Source: Intestinibacter bartlettii (GTDB taxonomy: Bacteria > Bacillota > Clostridia > Peptostreptococcales > Peptostreptococcaceae). From it: a stretch of DNA of 64,000 bases. Numbering within the stretch: position 1 is the first letter of the stretch; every line of letters starts with the position of its first letter. Below are positions 35,084-44,607 of this stretch, one piece after another. The notes under the pieces are model-generated. The model was not told the DNA's origin, did no database searches, and saw only the letters and a list, made by a program, of their open reading frames with translations. Made by a program: the position numbers and the translations under genes. The stretch lies in the NCBI RefSeq assembly GCF_000154445.1, contig NZ_DS499566.1. One strand, 5' to 3'.

Positions 35084-35734
35084 ATGGACAATTTAACAAT
35101 AGCAATAGCAAAAGGGAGAATCGAAAAAGATATTTACAGAAGACTTGAAGCTTTAAATATGGAGAAATGGATAGATAGAGATTCGAGAAAGCTTATTTTT
35201 ACAGATGAGGAAAATCATATAACTTATATTCATGTTAAGCCGAGCGATGTTGTGACATATGTCGAAAAAGGAGTCGCGGATTTAGGGATTGTCGGCAAAG
35301 ATACAATACTTGAAAATGAAAACGAAAGCGAAGTATATGAATTATATGATTTGGGATTTGGAAAATGTAAGTTTTCGGTTGCAGGTATGAAGGGCAAAAA
35401 GGATAAGTATTTGACTTCTGAAAATTTAAAAGTTGCTACAAAATACCCAGTTATAGCAAAGAATTTCTTTAAAAGCAGAGGTCAAAAGATAGATATAATC
35501 AAATTAAATGGTTCAGTAGAATTAGGACCAATAGTCGGGTTATCAGATGTAATTGTAGACTTAGTCGAAACAGGAAATACAATAAAGGCAAATGGGCTTG
35601 AAGTTTATGAAGATTTATTCGATATAAGCGCTAGAATAATCGCAAATAGGGTAAGTTATAAATTTAATTACGACAAAATTCAAAAAATAATCGATTTATT
35701 CGACTCAACAGTAAAAGCAAGTGATTACAAATAA
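35084..35734 (+). CDS. hisG: ATP phosphoribosyltransferase, short form
   Basis: Condenses ATP and PRPP in the first step of histidine synthesis. The 216-residue short form lacks the C-terminal regulatory domain and needs HisZ, which is encoded directly upstream. Family stretches: LTIAIAKGRIEKD, YVEKGVADLGIVGKDT, and VDLVETGNTIKANGLEVYE (PRPP loop). I start at the ATG at 35084; the AGGAG site overlaps the hisZ stop, coupling the two. Confidence 0.95.
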   Translation: MDNLTIAIAKGRIEKDIYRRLEALNMEKWIDRDSRKLIFTDEENHITYIHVKPSDVVTYVEKGVADLGIVGKDTILENENESEVYELYDLGFGKCKFSVAGMKGKKDKYLTSENLKVATKYPVIAKNFFKSRGQKIDIIKLNGSVELGPIVGLSDVIVDLVETGNTIKANGLEVYEDLFDISARIIANRVSYKFNYDKIQKIIDLFDSTVKASDYK

Positions 35735-35865
35735 AAAACGGCTATAAATAAAAAGTTGTTAAATATAAAAGTTTAAGACAAAAAATATTCGAATCAAATG
35801 ACTACAAGTAAATTCAACTTAAGGCAAAAGCAATATAGAGAATTTAAAAGTGAGGAGTATGTATT

Positions 35866-36897
35866 ATGAATAGAGAAAAAGAAAGTATTAGAAGTTTAGA
35901 ACCGTATGTTACAAATCCAACTGTATGTTCAGTAAAATTAGATGCAAACGAAGGCGACAAAGATTTATACCGTGATTTATTAAAAAAACTAGGAGAAAGT
36001 GATACTACATTAAATTATTATCCAGATGATTCATACAGCGAGCTTAAAAAAGAAATAAACAATTATGTTGGATATGAACCTAAAAATATAACTGTTGGAA
36101 ATGGTTCAAGTGAGCTATTAGATTTATGTGTGAAAACTTTTGTAGACAAAGATGAGACAATACTTAGTTTGGATCCAACTTTCAGCATGTATTCAATTTA
36201 CGCCCAAGTTTTTAGTGCAAAATATATAGGCGCAAAGGCAGAGGAAGATTTTAAAGTAAACGTAGACAGCATAATTAAAGATATCAAAGAAAACAATCCA
36301 AAATTAATTATACTTTGTAATCCAAACAACCCAACAGGCTCAGTTCTTACAAAAAAAGAAGTTAGAAAAATAGTAAAAAGTACAGATGCATTAATAGCGC
36401 TAGACGAAGCTTATATGGAATTTGGTGATGAATCTTTGATAGATGAAGTTATGGACTACGACAATTTATTAATCGTAAAAACTGTATCAAAGGCATTTTC
36501 ACTAGCAGGAATAAGAATGGGCTATATAGTTGCAAATGAAGATATAATAACTTCAATCGAAAAAGTTAGAGCTCCTTACAATTTAAATTCTCTATCAACA
36601 TATATTGCTACAGAAGCTTTAAGACAAAAAGAAAGAATGTTTCACTATGTTAAAAATATAAAAGAAGAAAGAGAAAAAATATATAAAGCTTTAGTAGATT
36701 TGGGAGTAAAAGCATATAAATCAAGTGCAAACTTTGTATTTTTCAAAAGTGATATAGATAATTTACAAAAGAAATTAGTAGATAAAGATGTATTAATTAG
36801 AAAATTTAGCGGAAAATTAGATGGATATTATAGAGTGTCAGTTGGAACTAAAGAACAAAATGAAAAATTTTTAGAAGCTTTTAAAGAAGTAATGTAG
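35866..36897 (+). CDS. hisC: Histidinol-phosphate aminotransferase
   Basis: A class I/II PLP aminotransferase converting imidazole acetol phosphate to histidinol phosphate. 343 residues; YDNLL...KTVSKAFSLAGIRMGY holds the PLP lysine, NPNNPTGS the cofactor contact and DEAYMEF the pyridine-nitrogen Asp. Behind TGAGGAG. The 131-base gap after hisG is where hisD often lies; no hisD is present there. Confidence 0.92.
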   Translation: MNREKESIRSLEPYVTNPTVCSVKLDANEGDKDLYRDLLKKLGESDTTLNYYPDDSYSELKKEINNYVGYEPKNITVGNGSSELLDLCVKTFVDKDETILSLDPTFSMYSIYAQVFSAKYIGAKAEEDFKVNVDSIIKDIKENNPKLIILCNPNNPTGSVLTKKEVRKIVKSTDALIALDEAYMEFGDESLIDEVMDYDNLLIVKTVSKAFSLAGIRMGYIVANEDIITSIEKVRAPYNLNSLSTYIATEALRQKERMFHYVKNIKEEREKIYKALVDLGVKAYKSSANFVFFKSDIDNLQKKLVDKDVLIRKFSGKLDGYYRVSVGTKEQNEKFLEAFKEVM

Positions 36898-36990
36898 GAT
36901 TATGATTTAGAAATATAGATTTAAAGATATAAAAGGCAGATTAAGAAATAAAAAATCTATTTAAAAGTAATTAAATCGCGGGGGATAAAT

Positions 36991-37569
36991 ATGAGAACTT
37001 ACAAAATAGAGAGAAATACACTGGAAACTCAAATCGCAGTTGAAATAAATCTAGATGGAAGCGGGAAGGCTGACATCGATACAGGGGTAGGATTTTTCGA
37101 CCATATGCTTATGCTGATGGCATTTCATGGGAAATTCGATATGAAAGTAAAATGCCACGGCGATACATATGTAGACGATCACCACACAATTGAAGATATA
37201 GGAATTGCACTTGGACAATGTGTAAAAGGTGCACTTGGTGACAGATGTGGGATAAAAAGATATTCTACAGTATTTATACCAATGGATGAAGCTTTGGCAC
37301 AAACAAGTATAGATGTCAGCAACAGACCTTACTTGGTGTTTAATGCAGAATTTACTGACGAAAGAGTTGGAAATATGGCGACACAAATGGTAAAAGAATT
37401 TTTCAGAGCATTTGTAAACGAATCACGAGTTACACTACACATAAATTTATTATATGGCGAAAACGACCATCACAAAATAGAAGCAATATTCAAATCTTTT
37501 GCAAGAGCATTAAAAGATGCAATAAAAATAATTTCAGATGAAGTAGCTTCATCAAAGGGGGTTTTATAA
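36991..37569 (+). CDS. hisB: Imidazoleglycerol-phosphate dehydratase
   Basis: Monofunctional HisB, 192 residues, metal-dependent. The duplicated His/Glu ligands are in FFDHMLMLMAFHG, DDHHTIEDIGIALGQ and ENDHHKIEAIFKSFARAL. No histidinol phosphatase domain is fused. GGGGGAT site; its stop overlaps the hisH start by one base (TAATG). Confidence 0.95.
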   Translation: MRTYKIERNTLETQIAVEINLDGSGKADIDTGVGFFDHMLMLMAFHGKFDMKVKCHGDTYVDDHHTIEDIGIALGQCVKGALGDRCGIKRYSTVFIPMDEALAQTSIDVSNRPYLVFNAEFTDERVGNMATQMVKEFFRAFVNESRVTLHINLLYGENDHHKIEAIFKSFARALKDAIKIISDEVASSKGVL

Positions 37570-38177
37570 TGAATATTATAGTTGATTATGGTTTAGGAAA
37601 TTTGGGTTCTGTAATTAGAGGTTTTAATCGTGCAGGAATCGAGACAAAGTTATCAAGAGATTTAGATGAGATAAAAAATGCAGATTCATTGATATTACCT
37701 GGAGTTGGGGCTTTTGGCGATGCAATGAACAAATTAAATCAGCTTGAATTAGTAGAACCTATTAGAGACTTTGCTAAGACTGGAAAATATATGATAGGTA
37801 TATGTCTTGGAATGCAGATAATGTACGAACAAGGTACAGAGTATGGAACTCATAAGGGGCTAGGGATTATAGAAGGTTCTGTAGACTTTTTAGATATAGA
37901 TTTAAAAGTTCCACATATGGGATGGAATGATTTGAAATTCGAAAAGAAAGATGACCCAATTTTAAAATATATAAAAGAAGGCGACTATGTATATTATGTT
38001 CATTCATATTATGCAAATTCAAGCAATAAAGAATTAGTTGCTTATTCAGAATACGGCAAAAAAATACCAGGACTTGTTAGAAAAGATAACGTATATGGAC
38101 TTCAGTTCCATCCAGAAAAAAGTGGCCAAGTAGGAGCAGATATATTAAAAGCATATAAGGAGTTGATTGTAAAATGA
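37569..38177 (+). CDS. hisH: Imidazole glycerol phosphate synthase, glutaminase subunit
   Basis: The class I glutaminase that feeds ammonia to HisF. 202 residues; nucleophile Cys in GICLGMQIMYE and His-Glu in LQFHPEKSG. It overlaps hisB by one base and hisA by four, so translation is coupled. Confidence 0.95.
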   Translation: MNIIVDYGLGNLGSVIRGFNRAGIETKLSRDLDEIKNADSLILPGVGAFGDAMNKLNQLELVEPIRDFAKTGKYMIGICLGMQIMYEQGTEYGTHKGLGIIEGSVDFLDIDLKVPHMGWNDLKFEKKDDPILKYIKEGDYVYYVHSYYANSSNKELVAYSEYGKKIPGLVRKDNVYGLQFHPEKSGQVGADILKAYKELIVK

Positions 38178-38887
38178 TAATTTTCCCAGCAATAGATATA
38201 AAAGATAAAAAATGTGTCAGACTTACACAAGGCGATTTCGATAAAGTAAATGTATATGGTGAAGATCCATCGATTATGGCAAAAAAATGGGCGGACTATG
38301 GCGCAGAATTTATACATGTTGTAAATTTAAATGGTTCAAGAGATGAAATAGGTATAAACGATGAAACTCTAGCAAAAGTGGCAAAAGCAGTAGATGTTCC
38401 AATCCAAGTTGGCGGTGGAATTAGAGATGAAAAAAGAGTAAAAGAACTTTTAGACTTAGGTATAAACAGAGTAATCGTAGGAACTATGGCGATTGAAAAT
38501 AAAGAATTATTAAAAGAATTAATAGAAAAATACAAAGCTGAAAAAATCGTAGTTTCAATAGATGCCAAAAACGGAAAAGTTGCAACTCATGGTTGGGAAA
38601 AAGTAAGCGACATTGATTCTGTAGATTTATGCAAAGAACTTGAGCAAATAGGTGTGAAAACAATCGTCTACACTGATATATCAAAAGATGGGATGCTTGA
38701 AGGTCCAAACTTCGATATATATAAAGAATTATCACAAAAAACTTCACTAGATATAATCGCATCGGGAGGAGTTACTTCTATAGACGATGTCAAACGCTTA
38801 TTAGATATGAATATGTACGGTGCAATAATAGGAAAAGCGCTTTATGATAACAGAATAGATCTTAAGGAGGTACTTGACTTATGTTAA
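38174..38887 (+). CDS. hisA: ProFAR isomerase
   Basis: TIM-barrel Amadori isomerase of histidine synthesis. 237 residues; catalytic Asp residues in FPAIDIKDKKCVRL and VYTDISKDGM; phosphate-binding PIQVGGGIR and IASGGV. Overlaps hisH (4 bases) and hisF (7 bases). Confidence 0.95.
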   Translation: MIIFPAIDIKDKKCVRLTQGDFDKVNVYGEDPSIMAKKWADYGAEFIHVVNLNGSRDEIGINDETLAKVAKAVDVPIQVGGGIRDEKRVKELLDLGINRVIVGTMAIENKELLKELIEKYKAEKIVVSIDAKNGKVATHGWEKVSDIDSVDLCKELEQIGVKTIVYTDISKDGMLEGPNFDIYKELSQKTSLDIIASGGVTSIDDVKRLLDMNMYGAIIGKALYDNRIDLKEVLDLC

Positions 38888-39639
38888 CAAAGAGAATTAT
38901 ACCATGCTTGGATGTTAGAAATGGAAGAGTTGTGAAAGGTAAAAAATTTAAAGATATAGTTGATGTAGATGATCCAGCGACTTTGGGGAAATTTTATAGT
39001 GATAGTGGCGCTGATGAACTTGTTTTCTACGATATAACAGCATCAAATGAAGAGAGAAAAACTTCACTTGAATTTGTAAAAAGAGTTGCAGAAGAAATAA
39101 ATATTCCGTTTTGTGTTGGTGGAGGAGTTAGTACTATTGACGACTTTACAAACATACTTTTAAAAGGAGCTGATAAGGTGTCTGTAAACTCATCTGCAGT
39201 TAAAAATCCACAGCTTATAAGAGAGGCATCAGAAAAATTTGGGGCACAATGTGTAGTCTTATCAATGGATGCAAAGAAAAATGATGAAGGTTCTTGGAGC
39301 GTATATGTAAAAGGTGGTCGTGAAAAAACAGATTTGGATGCAATTGAGTGGGCAAAAAAAGGTGTTGAACTTGGAGCTGGTGAAATTGTTGTAAATAGCA
39401 TCGACGAAGACGGTATGAAAAACGGATACGATATAGAATTATTATCAAAAATAACTTCTGCTGTAAATGTGCCAGTTATAGCATCTGGCGGTGCTGGAAA
39501 TATGGATGACTTTGTTAAAGCTGCAAAAGAAGCAGATGCAGATGGAATACTTGCAGCATCAGTTTTCCACTTTGGCGAAATAAAGATAAAAGGTTTGAAA
39601 GAATATATGAAAAAACAAGGTGTAGAAGTTAGAATATAA
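38881..39639 (+). CDS. hisF: Imidazole glycerol phosphate synthase, cyclase subunit
   Basis: TIM-barrel cyclase partner of HisH. 252 residues; Asp residues in IIPCLDVRNGRVVKG and NSIDEDGMKNGYD, phosphate loops FCVGGGVS and IASGGAG. It overlaps the hisA stop and has an AAGGAGG site within hisA. Confidence 0.95.
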   Translation: MLTKRIIPCLDVRNGRVVKGKKFKDIVDVDDPATLGKFYSDSGADELVFYDITASNEERKTSLEFVKRVAEEINIPFCVGGGVSTIDDFTNILLKGADKVSVNSSAVKNPQLIREASEKFGAQCVVLSMDAKKNDEGSWSVYVKGGREKTDLDAIEWAKKGVELGAGEIVVNSIDEDGMKNGYDIELLSKITSAVNVPVIASGGAGNMDDFVKAAKEADADGILAASVFHFGEIKIKGLKEYMKKQGVEVRI

Positions 39640-39733
39640 ATTTATATAGAAAAAGTAAAAAAAGAAACTTACATAGTAGAAATAAGAATATAATTTTACA
39701 TAAACAACAAATAATAAATATGGGGAAATGAAA

Positions 39734-40090
39734 ATGGAAAATAACTTAAATAAAAAAATAGATTTTGATGCTATAAAAAAATTAAAATTCGACGAAAGGG
39801 GATTAATTCCTGCGATTGCACAAGATGTAAATACAAAAGAAGTATTGATGCTTGCATATATGAATGAAGAATCAATAAGAAAAACTTTAGAAGAAAAAAA
39901 GGCTTGCTACTTTAGCAGAAGTAGACAAGAATTATGGACTAAAGGATTAACTTCTGGGAATATTCAAGAAGTAGAAGCATTATATTATGATTGTGATGCC
40001 GATTCTTTACTTGTTTTAGTTAAACAAACTGGGGTTGCTTGTCATACTGGAAATTATTCATGTTTTTTTAATCCAATTATGGAAAAATAA
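39734..40090 (+). CDS. hisI: Phosphoribosyl-AMP cyclohydrolase
   Basis: Opens the purine ring of phosphoribosyl-AMP. 118 residues; VLMLAYMNEES, YFSRSRQELWTKG, the metal site DCDADSLL and the Cys in GVACHTG are typical. There is no HisE (pyrophosphohydrolase) domain, unlike many HisIE fusions. I choose the ATG at 39734 with GGGG eight bases upstream; the ATG at 39728 is too close. Last gene of the operon. Confidence 0.93.
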   Translation: MENNLNKKIDFDAIKKLKFDERGLIPAIAQDVNTKEVLMLAYMNEESIRKTLEEKKACYFSRSRQELWTKGLTSGNIQEVEALYYDCDADSLLVLVKQTGVACHTGNYSCFFNPIMEK

Positions 40091-40173
40091 AAATTTTGAT
40101 TACAAAATAATGCCAATAAAAAATTAAATTTAAACAAATAAGTTAATAGTATTTCAAAAAAATTTAAATAACC

Positions 40174-40234
40174 AAAACAAGAGTAAGAGATAAGAAAAAA
40201 TATTGTTTTTTATTGTCTCTTACTCTTGTTTTGT
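40174..40234. terminator. Terminator of the his operon
   Basis: A 17-bp perfect stem (40174-40190 with 40216-40232) around a 25-base loop with A and T flanks. The remaining gap to 40386 holds only a possible promoter and no gene. Confidence 0.85.
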
Positions 40235-40386
40235 CTTGATAAAATTCGATAAATCTTGCAATTTTGTTACATTATTGTTAATGTTTTTACATTGATTATA
40301 AAGGATGGATATAGTAAAATAAAAAATGCAGATATACTACGTTTGTATTAAAAATATACATTAAAAAGCGTGAAGGGGGAATTATT

Positions 40387-41185
40387 TTGAAAATTAAAAA
40401 ATAAATTAATTGCAATATCTATAATTGCAATGTCTTTATTTGCTGTAACAGGATGTTCAAATAACAAAAGTACAAATGAAAATGATTATGAAAGAAATGC
40501 AACATTAACATCTACAACGTTATCTGACGTAATTTACGATTCATCAAAAGAAATAAATAAGGGTCCGACAAAAACTTATGGTAAAGTTGCTTATATAACT
40601 ATAGATGATGGTCCATCTGAGTATAATGACGAGATGGTTAAAATATTAAAAGATAACAATGTCAACGCTACATTCTTCATGGTAGATGGGAATATGAAAG
40701 CTTTTCCAGAGCAAGTAAAAAACACATTAAAACAAGGAAACGCAATAGGTTTTCACAGTGTAACTCACGATATACACAAATTATATAAAACTGATATGTC
40801 TGCAAAAGAAGAGTTTGATGTTTGTCAAGAAACTTTCAAAAGTATAACTGGCGAAACTTCTGATTTAATAAGACTACCATTTGGAAGTAAACCATATACT
40901 TCACAAGCTTCTTACGATAATATCGTAAATGCTGGTTATAAGTTATGGGACTGGACTTTAGATTCTGAAGACTGGAAATCTACTTCAAGCCAATTACTAT
41001 CAACTATTAAAAAGTACGCAAAAGGTGATGAAATAGTACTTTTAATCCATGAAAGAAAACAAACTGTTGCTGTTTTAGATGATATTATAAAATATCTAAA
41101 ATCAGAAGGTTATGAAATCCTTCCAATAGGCCAATCACAACAAGAAGAAAACTATTGGAATGGTAAATTAGGAAGTCAAAACTAG
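40387..41185 (+). pseudogene. Polysaccharide deacetylase lipoprotein, frameshift in signal peptide
   Basis: A NodB-type deacetylase: metal Asp in ITIDDGPSEYND, His pair in GFHSVTHDIH, RLPFGSK, WDWTLDSEDW and the late VLLIHER, all intact over 240 residues. It probably deacetylates peptidoglycan or another wall glycan. The TTG at 40387 behind GAAGGGGGA begins MKIK, then a run of six As (40396-40401) puts a TAA in frame; with five As it would continue KLIAISIIAMSLFAVTGC, a perfect lipoprotein signal. As written, only an internal ATG at 40430, without a ribosome-binding site, could start the catalytic domain. Error, slippage or true mutation cannot be told apart here. Confidence 0.78.
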
Positions 41186-41200
41186 AGGTAGGTGGATAGG

Positions 41201-42157
41201 TTGAAAAAAGTATTATATTTAGGCTTAGTAATGGTATTATGTTTTTCTATGATTGGATGTTCTAACTCAAATGCATTTAAAGTAGGAGAAACAGAATTTT
41301 CAAATGAAGAAGTAGATAAGGTTAAATCAATATTAACTGCTACACAAAGTTATACAGATGCTGATTATTTAGCACAATTCAAAGAATCAAAAGACAACGA
41401 TGATAAAATCAAACAAGAAGTAATATCTTATATGATAGACAACGAAGTTGTATATCAACAAGCGCAAAAAGAAAAAATAAAAGTAACTGATGATGAAGTC
41501 AATCAAAAATATTCTCAAATAGAAAAAATGTTAGATACAAATCAAGAATATAAAAAATTATTAGACGATGCTGGTGTTGATGAAGATTATTTAAAAGAAA
41601 CAATCAAAAAAGACTTGGCAGTTCAAAAATATAGAGAAAACTATGAACAAGACTTAAAAGTTACTGATAAAGAAGTAGAAAAATATTACAAAGAACACAA
41701 AGACGATTTTAAAGAAGAATCTGTAGAAGCTTATCATATATTAGTGTCAACTTTAGATGATAACAACAAACCTGTAGATGATTCTAAAAAAGAAGAATTA
41801 AAATCTAAAGCAGAATCTTTACTTAAAGAAATAAAAAATGGTGGAGATTTTGAAAAAATAGCAAAAGAAAACTCTGATGATAAAAGTTCAGGTAAAAAAG
41901 GCGGATATTTAGGATATTTCACAAAAGATTCTAAAAATGCACAGTTTACAAAAGAAGCATTTAAATTAGAAAAAGGTCAAGTTTCAAACGTATTCGAAAC
42001 ACCATTCGGATATGAAATAGTTAAAGTAACTAATAAGAAAACTGAACAAAAATCATTAGAAGATTCTAGAGAAGAAATAGTAAATAGAATCCTTGCTGAC
42101 AAATATTTAGATCAAGTAAACTCTTTAAGAGAAAAATCTGACGTGCAAAGATTTTAA
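41201..42157 (+). CDS. prsA: PrsA-like peptidylprolyl isomerase lipoprotein
   Basis: An extracytoplasmic foldase of the PrsA/SurA type. Lipoprotein signal ending FSMIGC; helical SurA_N-like region (residues about 25-165); PPIC rotamase domain (ESVEAYHILVSTLDD, GGDFEKIAKENSDD, KKGGYLGYF); basic/acidic C-terminal tail. 318 residues from the TTG at 41201 behind GAGGTAGGTGG; a GTG at 41192 is within that site. It is 15 bases after the deacetylase and likely co-transcribed. Confidence 0.9.
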   Translation: MKKVLYLGLVMVLCFSMIGCSNSNAFKVGETEFSNEEVDKVKSILTATQSYTDADYLAQFKESKDNDDKIKQEVISYMIDNEVVYQQAQKEKIKVTDDEVNQKYSQIEKMLDTNQEYKKLLDDAGVDEDYLKETIKKDLAVQKYRENYEQDLKVTDKEVEKYYKEHKDDFKEESVEAYHILVSTLDDNNKPVDDSKKEELKSKAESLLKEIKNGGDFEKIAKENSDDKSSGKKGGYLGYFTKDSKNAQFTKEAFKLEKGQVSNVFETPFGYEIVKVTNKKTEQKSLEDSREEIVNRILADKYLDQVNSLREKSDVQRF

Positions 42158-42226
42158 TTAGCTAAGTGTATTTAAAAGATTGATATATTTGGTTTTAAGT
42201 TTAGAAATTGTAATTTAATATAAAAG

Positions 42227-42261
42227 AAAAAGCATATCACTTAATAGTGGTATGCTTTTTT
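42227..42261 (+). terminator. Terminator of the deacetylase-prsA operon
   Basis: AAAAAGCATATCAC pairs with GTGGTATGCTTTTT, followed by Ts. Confidence 0.88.
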
Positions 42262-42442
42262 AGTTGATAAAAATGTTAAAAAAGAATATAATTTATTTAA
42301 TGAATTTATAGACAAATCTAAATATTTAAAATGAGGGGATTGCTGAGGTATATATTATAATTCTATGAGGTTTGAGTTTTGAAATATAGCATATATATAT
42401 AATCAAGTTATAAAAATAAAAAACTTTGAAAGGGGAATAAAA

Positions 42443-43084
42443 ATGAAGATAAAAGTATCAAATTACGAAATACAATCTGATGTGGCTAGAGAAGCTTTTT
42501 TGACGTTTGACTTTGAAGATATTGTTAAAAAATTAGATTTAAAACAAGATAATGAGTATTTATATGTAAAATTTATAAATAATGAATATAGACTTGGGAA
42601 AAAATCTTCAGAAATTCAAAGAATTGAAGAAAATTCGACATATATAGATGCTGGATTTTATGAAATAATGTCTATTTTAGATTTGCTTGATAATTTGAAA
42701 AATCTTTCAAAGGAGGAACTAAAGGCAAGTAAAAACTTTGCTGCTCCAACTGGACTTAAGGAAGTTGCAAATGCAGGAAATAAACAGAGAAATAGCTGGA
42801 TATTTTTAAAAAATGCCAAAGCATTTTCAGGAAAGATTGATAAATTAGAAAAGGCATGTAAAGAGCTAGGTGGAATAAAAATAGACAATGGTGATGTGGG
42901 ATATATAATAGATATTTTTGACTACATAAAAGTTATGTTTGTATACTATGATGAAGATTCAGATTTTGAATCAGAAATCAAAGTTTTATGGACTGACAAT
43001 ATACTTAAATTTGTACATTATGAAACAACATACTATATGTTAGAGTACTTATTTGAAAAAATGTTGAAAATAATAGAAGAATAA
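42443..43084 (+). CDS. DUF3786-like protein
   Basis: A 213-residue cytoplasmic protein of the DUF3786 type, recognised by the ending WTDNILKFVHYETTYYMLEYL and the central APTGLKEVANAGNKQ. The family is found in anaerobes, often near corrinoid or Fe-S proteins, with no known reaction. AAAGGGGA site. The HD hydrolase gene follows after 50 bases. Confidence 0.72.
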   Translation: MKIKVSNYEIQSDVAREAFLTFDFEDIVKKLDLKQDNEYLYVKFINNEYRLGKKSSEIQRIEENSTYIDAGFYEIMSILDLLDNLKNLSKEELKASKNFAAPTGLKEVANAGNKQRNSWIFLKNAKAFSGKIDKLEKACKELGGIKIDNGDVGYIIDIFDYIKVMFVYYDEDSDFESEIKVLWTDNILKFVHYETTYYMLEYLFEKMLKIIEE

Positions 43085-43134
43085 ACTGAATATCGCTAAA
43101 AAATAAACAATAATAAATAACGGAGGTAATCTAA

Positions 43135-43704
43135 ATGTATCCAACAAGAGAAAAAGCATGGGAAATTTTCACAGAATATAATAAGGATGAACATTTAATA
43201 AAACATGGATTGACTGTTGAAGGGGTAATGAGACATTTTGCAAAATTATATAATGGAAATCCTGATGAATGGGGTGTTGTAGGATTATTACATGATGTAG
43301 ATTATGAATTATATCCAGAAGAGCACTGCAAAAAAACTATAGAAATATTAAATGAAAAGGGAATAGATGAAGAAGTAATTCACGCTATAATAAGCCATGG
43401 GTATGGACTTGTAAATGATGTAAAACCAGAAACTGATATGGAAAAAGTTTTATATACTATAGATGAACTTACTGGACTTATAACAGCGGCTGCAATAATG
43501 AGACCATCAAAGAGTGTACTTGATATAACTGTTAAATCAGTTAAGAAAAAATATAAATCTAAAGGATTTGCAGCTGGTGTAAATAGAGAAGTAATCGAAA
43601 ATGGATGTCAAATGTTAGGCAAAGAATTAAATGAAGTTATTGAAGAAACTATTTTGGGAATGCGTGAAGTTGCAGAAGAAATAGGGCTTAAAGGCGATAT
43701 TTAA
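43135..43704 (+). CDS. HD-domain hydrolase
   Basis: A 189-residue HDIG-type phosphohydrolase. The metal ligands are in EHLIKHGLTVEGVM, GLLHDVDYE (the HD pair) and IISHGYG, with the last Asp in YTIDELTGLI. The substrate is unknown; related proteins act on nucleotides or are annotated as uncharacterised hydrolases. CGGAGGT site. Confidence 0.87.
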   Translation: MYPTREKAWEIFTEYNKDEHLIKHGLTVEGVMRHFAKLYNGNPDEWGVVGLLHDVDYELYPEEHCKKTIEILNEKGIDEEVIHAIISHGYGLVNDVKPETDMEKVLYTIDELTGLITAAAIMRPSKSVLDITVKSVKKKYKSKGFAAGVNREVIENGCQMLGKELNEVIEETILGMREVAEEIGLKGDI

Positions 43705-43737
43705 AATAAATTAAATTAAATATATTAAGATAAACAC

Positions 43738-43794
43738 AAAAATACTTGTATAGAAAGTTGATTTTGGTCAAACTCTTTATAGAGGTATTTTTTG
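43738..43794 (+). terminator. Terminator after the HD gene
   Basis: AAAATACTTG pairs imperfectly with GAGGTATTTT across a long stem and is followed by Ts. Confidence 0.65.
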
Positions 43795-43860
43795 TTTATG
43801 AATAAAATTCTGTATTAACCAAATACTAAATAGATAATAACAATAAGGAGATATTTTACT

Positions 43861-44439
43861 ATGAAAAAGCAAAATATATTTAGTATAATCCATATCACAA
43901 TATATTTAATCTATGCATCATGTATAGTGTATTTTGTTACAGTAAGAAATTTTCGCTCAATTATTGTATCTATTTTAAGTTTAATAGGAATTATAATACT
44001 AATAATATTAAATAAAAAATATAAACATCTATTTGGAAACTTGCTTGTAAATACTCTAATAATTTTTATAGCGATATCTATACTTGGCGGGACATGTTTC
44101 GATTTTTACAGATTTAATCATTTCGATGATGTGCTTCATATAACATCTGGATTTATCGGATGTATGGTAGCGAGGATACTATTTTATTTTAGCCAGAATG
44201 AAACAGATATACCTAGAAAGAGAATATTTTTCGTAATATATATGTTTATGTTCAGTATGGGTATTGCGAGTATTTGGGAACTTATCGAATTTGGTTTAGA
44301 CAGATATTTAGGATTTGATTGTCAAGCTGGCGGGCTTACGGATACTATGTTTGATATATTAGATTGTTTAATCGGAAGTATTATTGCGACGATATATTAT
44401 TATTTTAAAATAAGAAAAGCTGAAAATATAAAAAGATAA
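43861..44439 (+). CDS. DUF2238/YjdF-like membrane protein
   Basis: A 192-residue protein with five or six helices. The conserved polar motifs FNHFDDVLHITSGFIG and SIWELIEFGLDRYLG with DTMFDILDCLIG match the DUF2238/VanZ-like set, where His, Asp and Glu residues face the membrane. Function unknown. AAGGAGATA site; single gene. Confidence 0.72.
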   Translation: MKKQNIFSIIHITIYLIYASCIVYFVTVRNFRSIIVSILSLIGIIILIILNKKYKHLFGNLLVNTLIIFIAISILGGTCFDFYRFNHFDDVLHITSGFIGCMVARILFYFSQNETDIPRKRIFFVIYMFMFSMGIASIWELIEFGLDRYLGFDCQAGGLTDTMFDILDCLIGSIIATIYYYFKIRKAENIKR

Positions 44440-44476
44440 TAGAATTTATAAAATAGCCATCTCTTATTTAAAATAG

Positions 44477-44524
44477 AAATGTGCCCCTGATTTAGATTAT
44501 TAAAATCATAAGGGCACATTTTTT
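44477..44524 (+). terminator. Terminator after the DUF2238-like gene
   Basis: AAATGTGCCC pairs with GGGCACATTT, with further pairing near the loop, followed by Ts. Confidence 0.85.
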
Positions 44525-44526
44525 AA

Positions 44527-44560
44527 TAACGCATAGGAAATTATAATCAGCTTTATACAA
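44527..44560 (+). repeat. Dispersed repeat, partial copy C
   Basis: TAACGCATAGGAAATTATAA matches the TAACACATAGGAAATTATAT part of the long copy at 46275-46422 in the same orientation; the similarity fades after about 25 bases. Confidence 0.45.
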
Positions 44561-44607
44561 AATTATTTTATATTAAAACTCTAGAGTCTAATATATATAA
44601 CTCTATA

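Noticed and set aside
38484..38762. Long minus-strand frames opposite the his genes
   Set aside because: Shadow frames of well-supported genes; they lack ribosome-binding sites and recognisable motifs.
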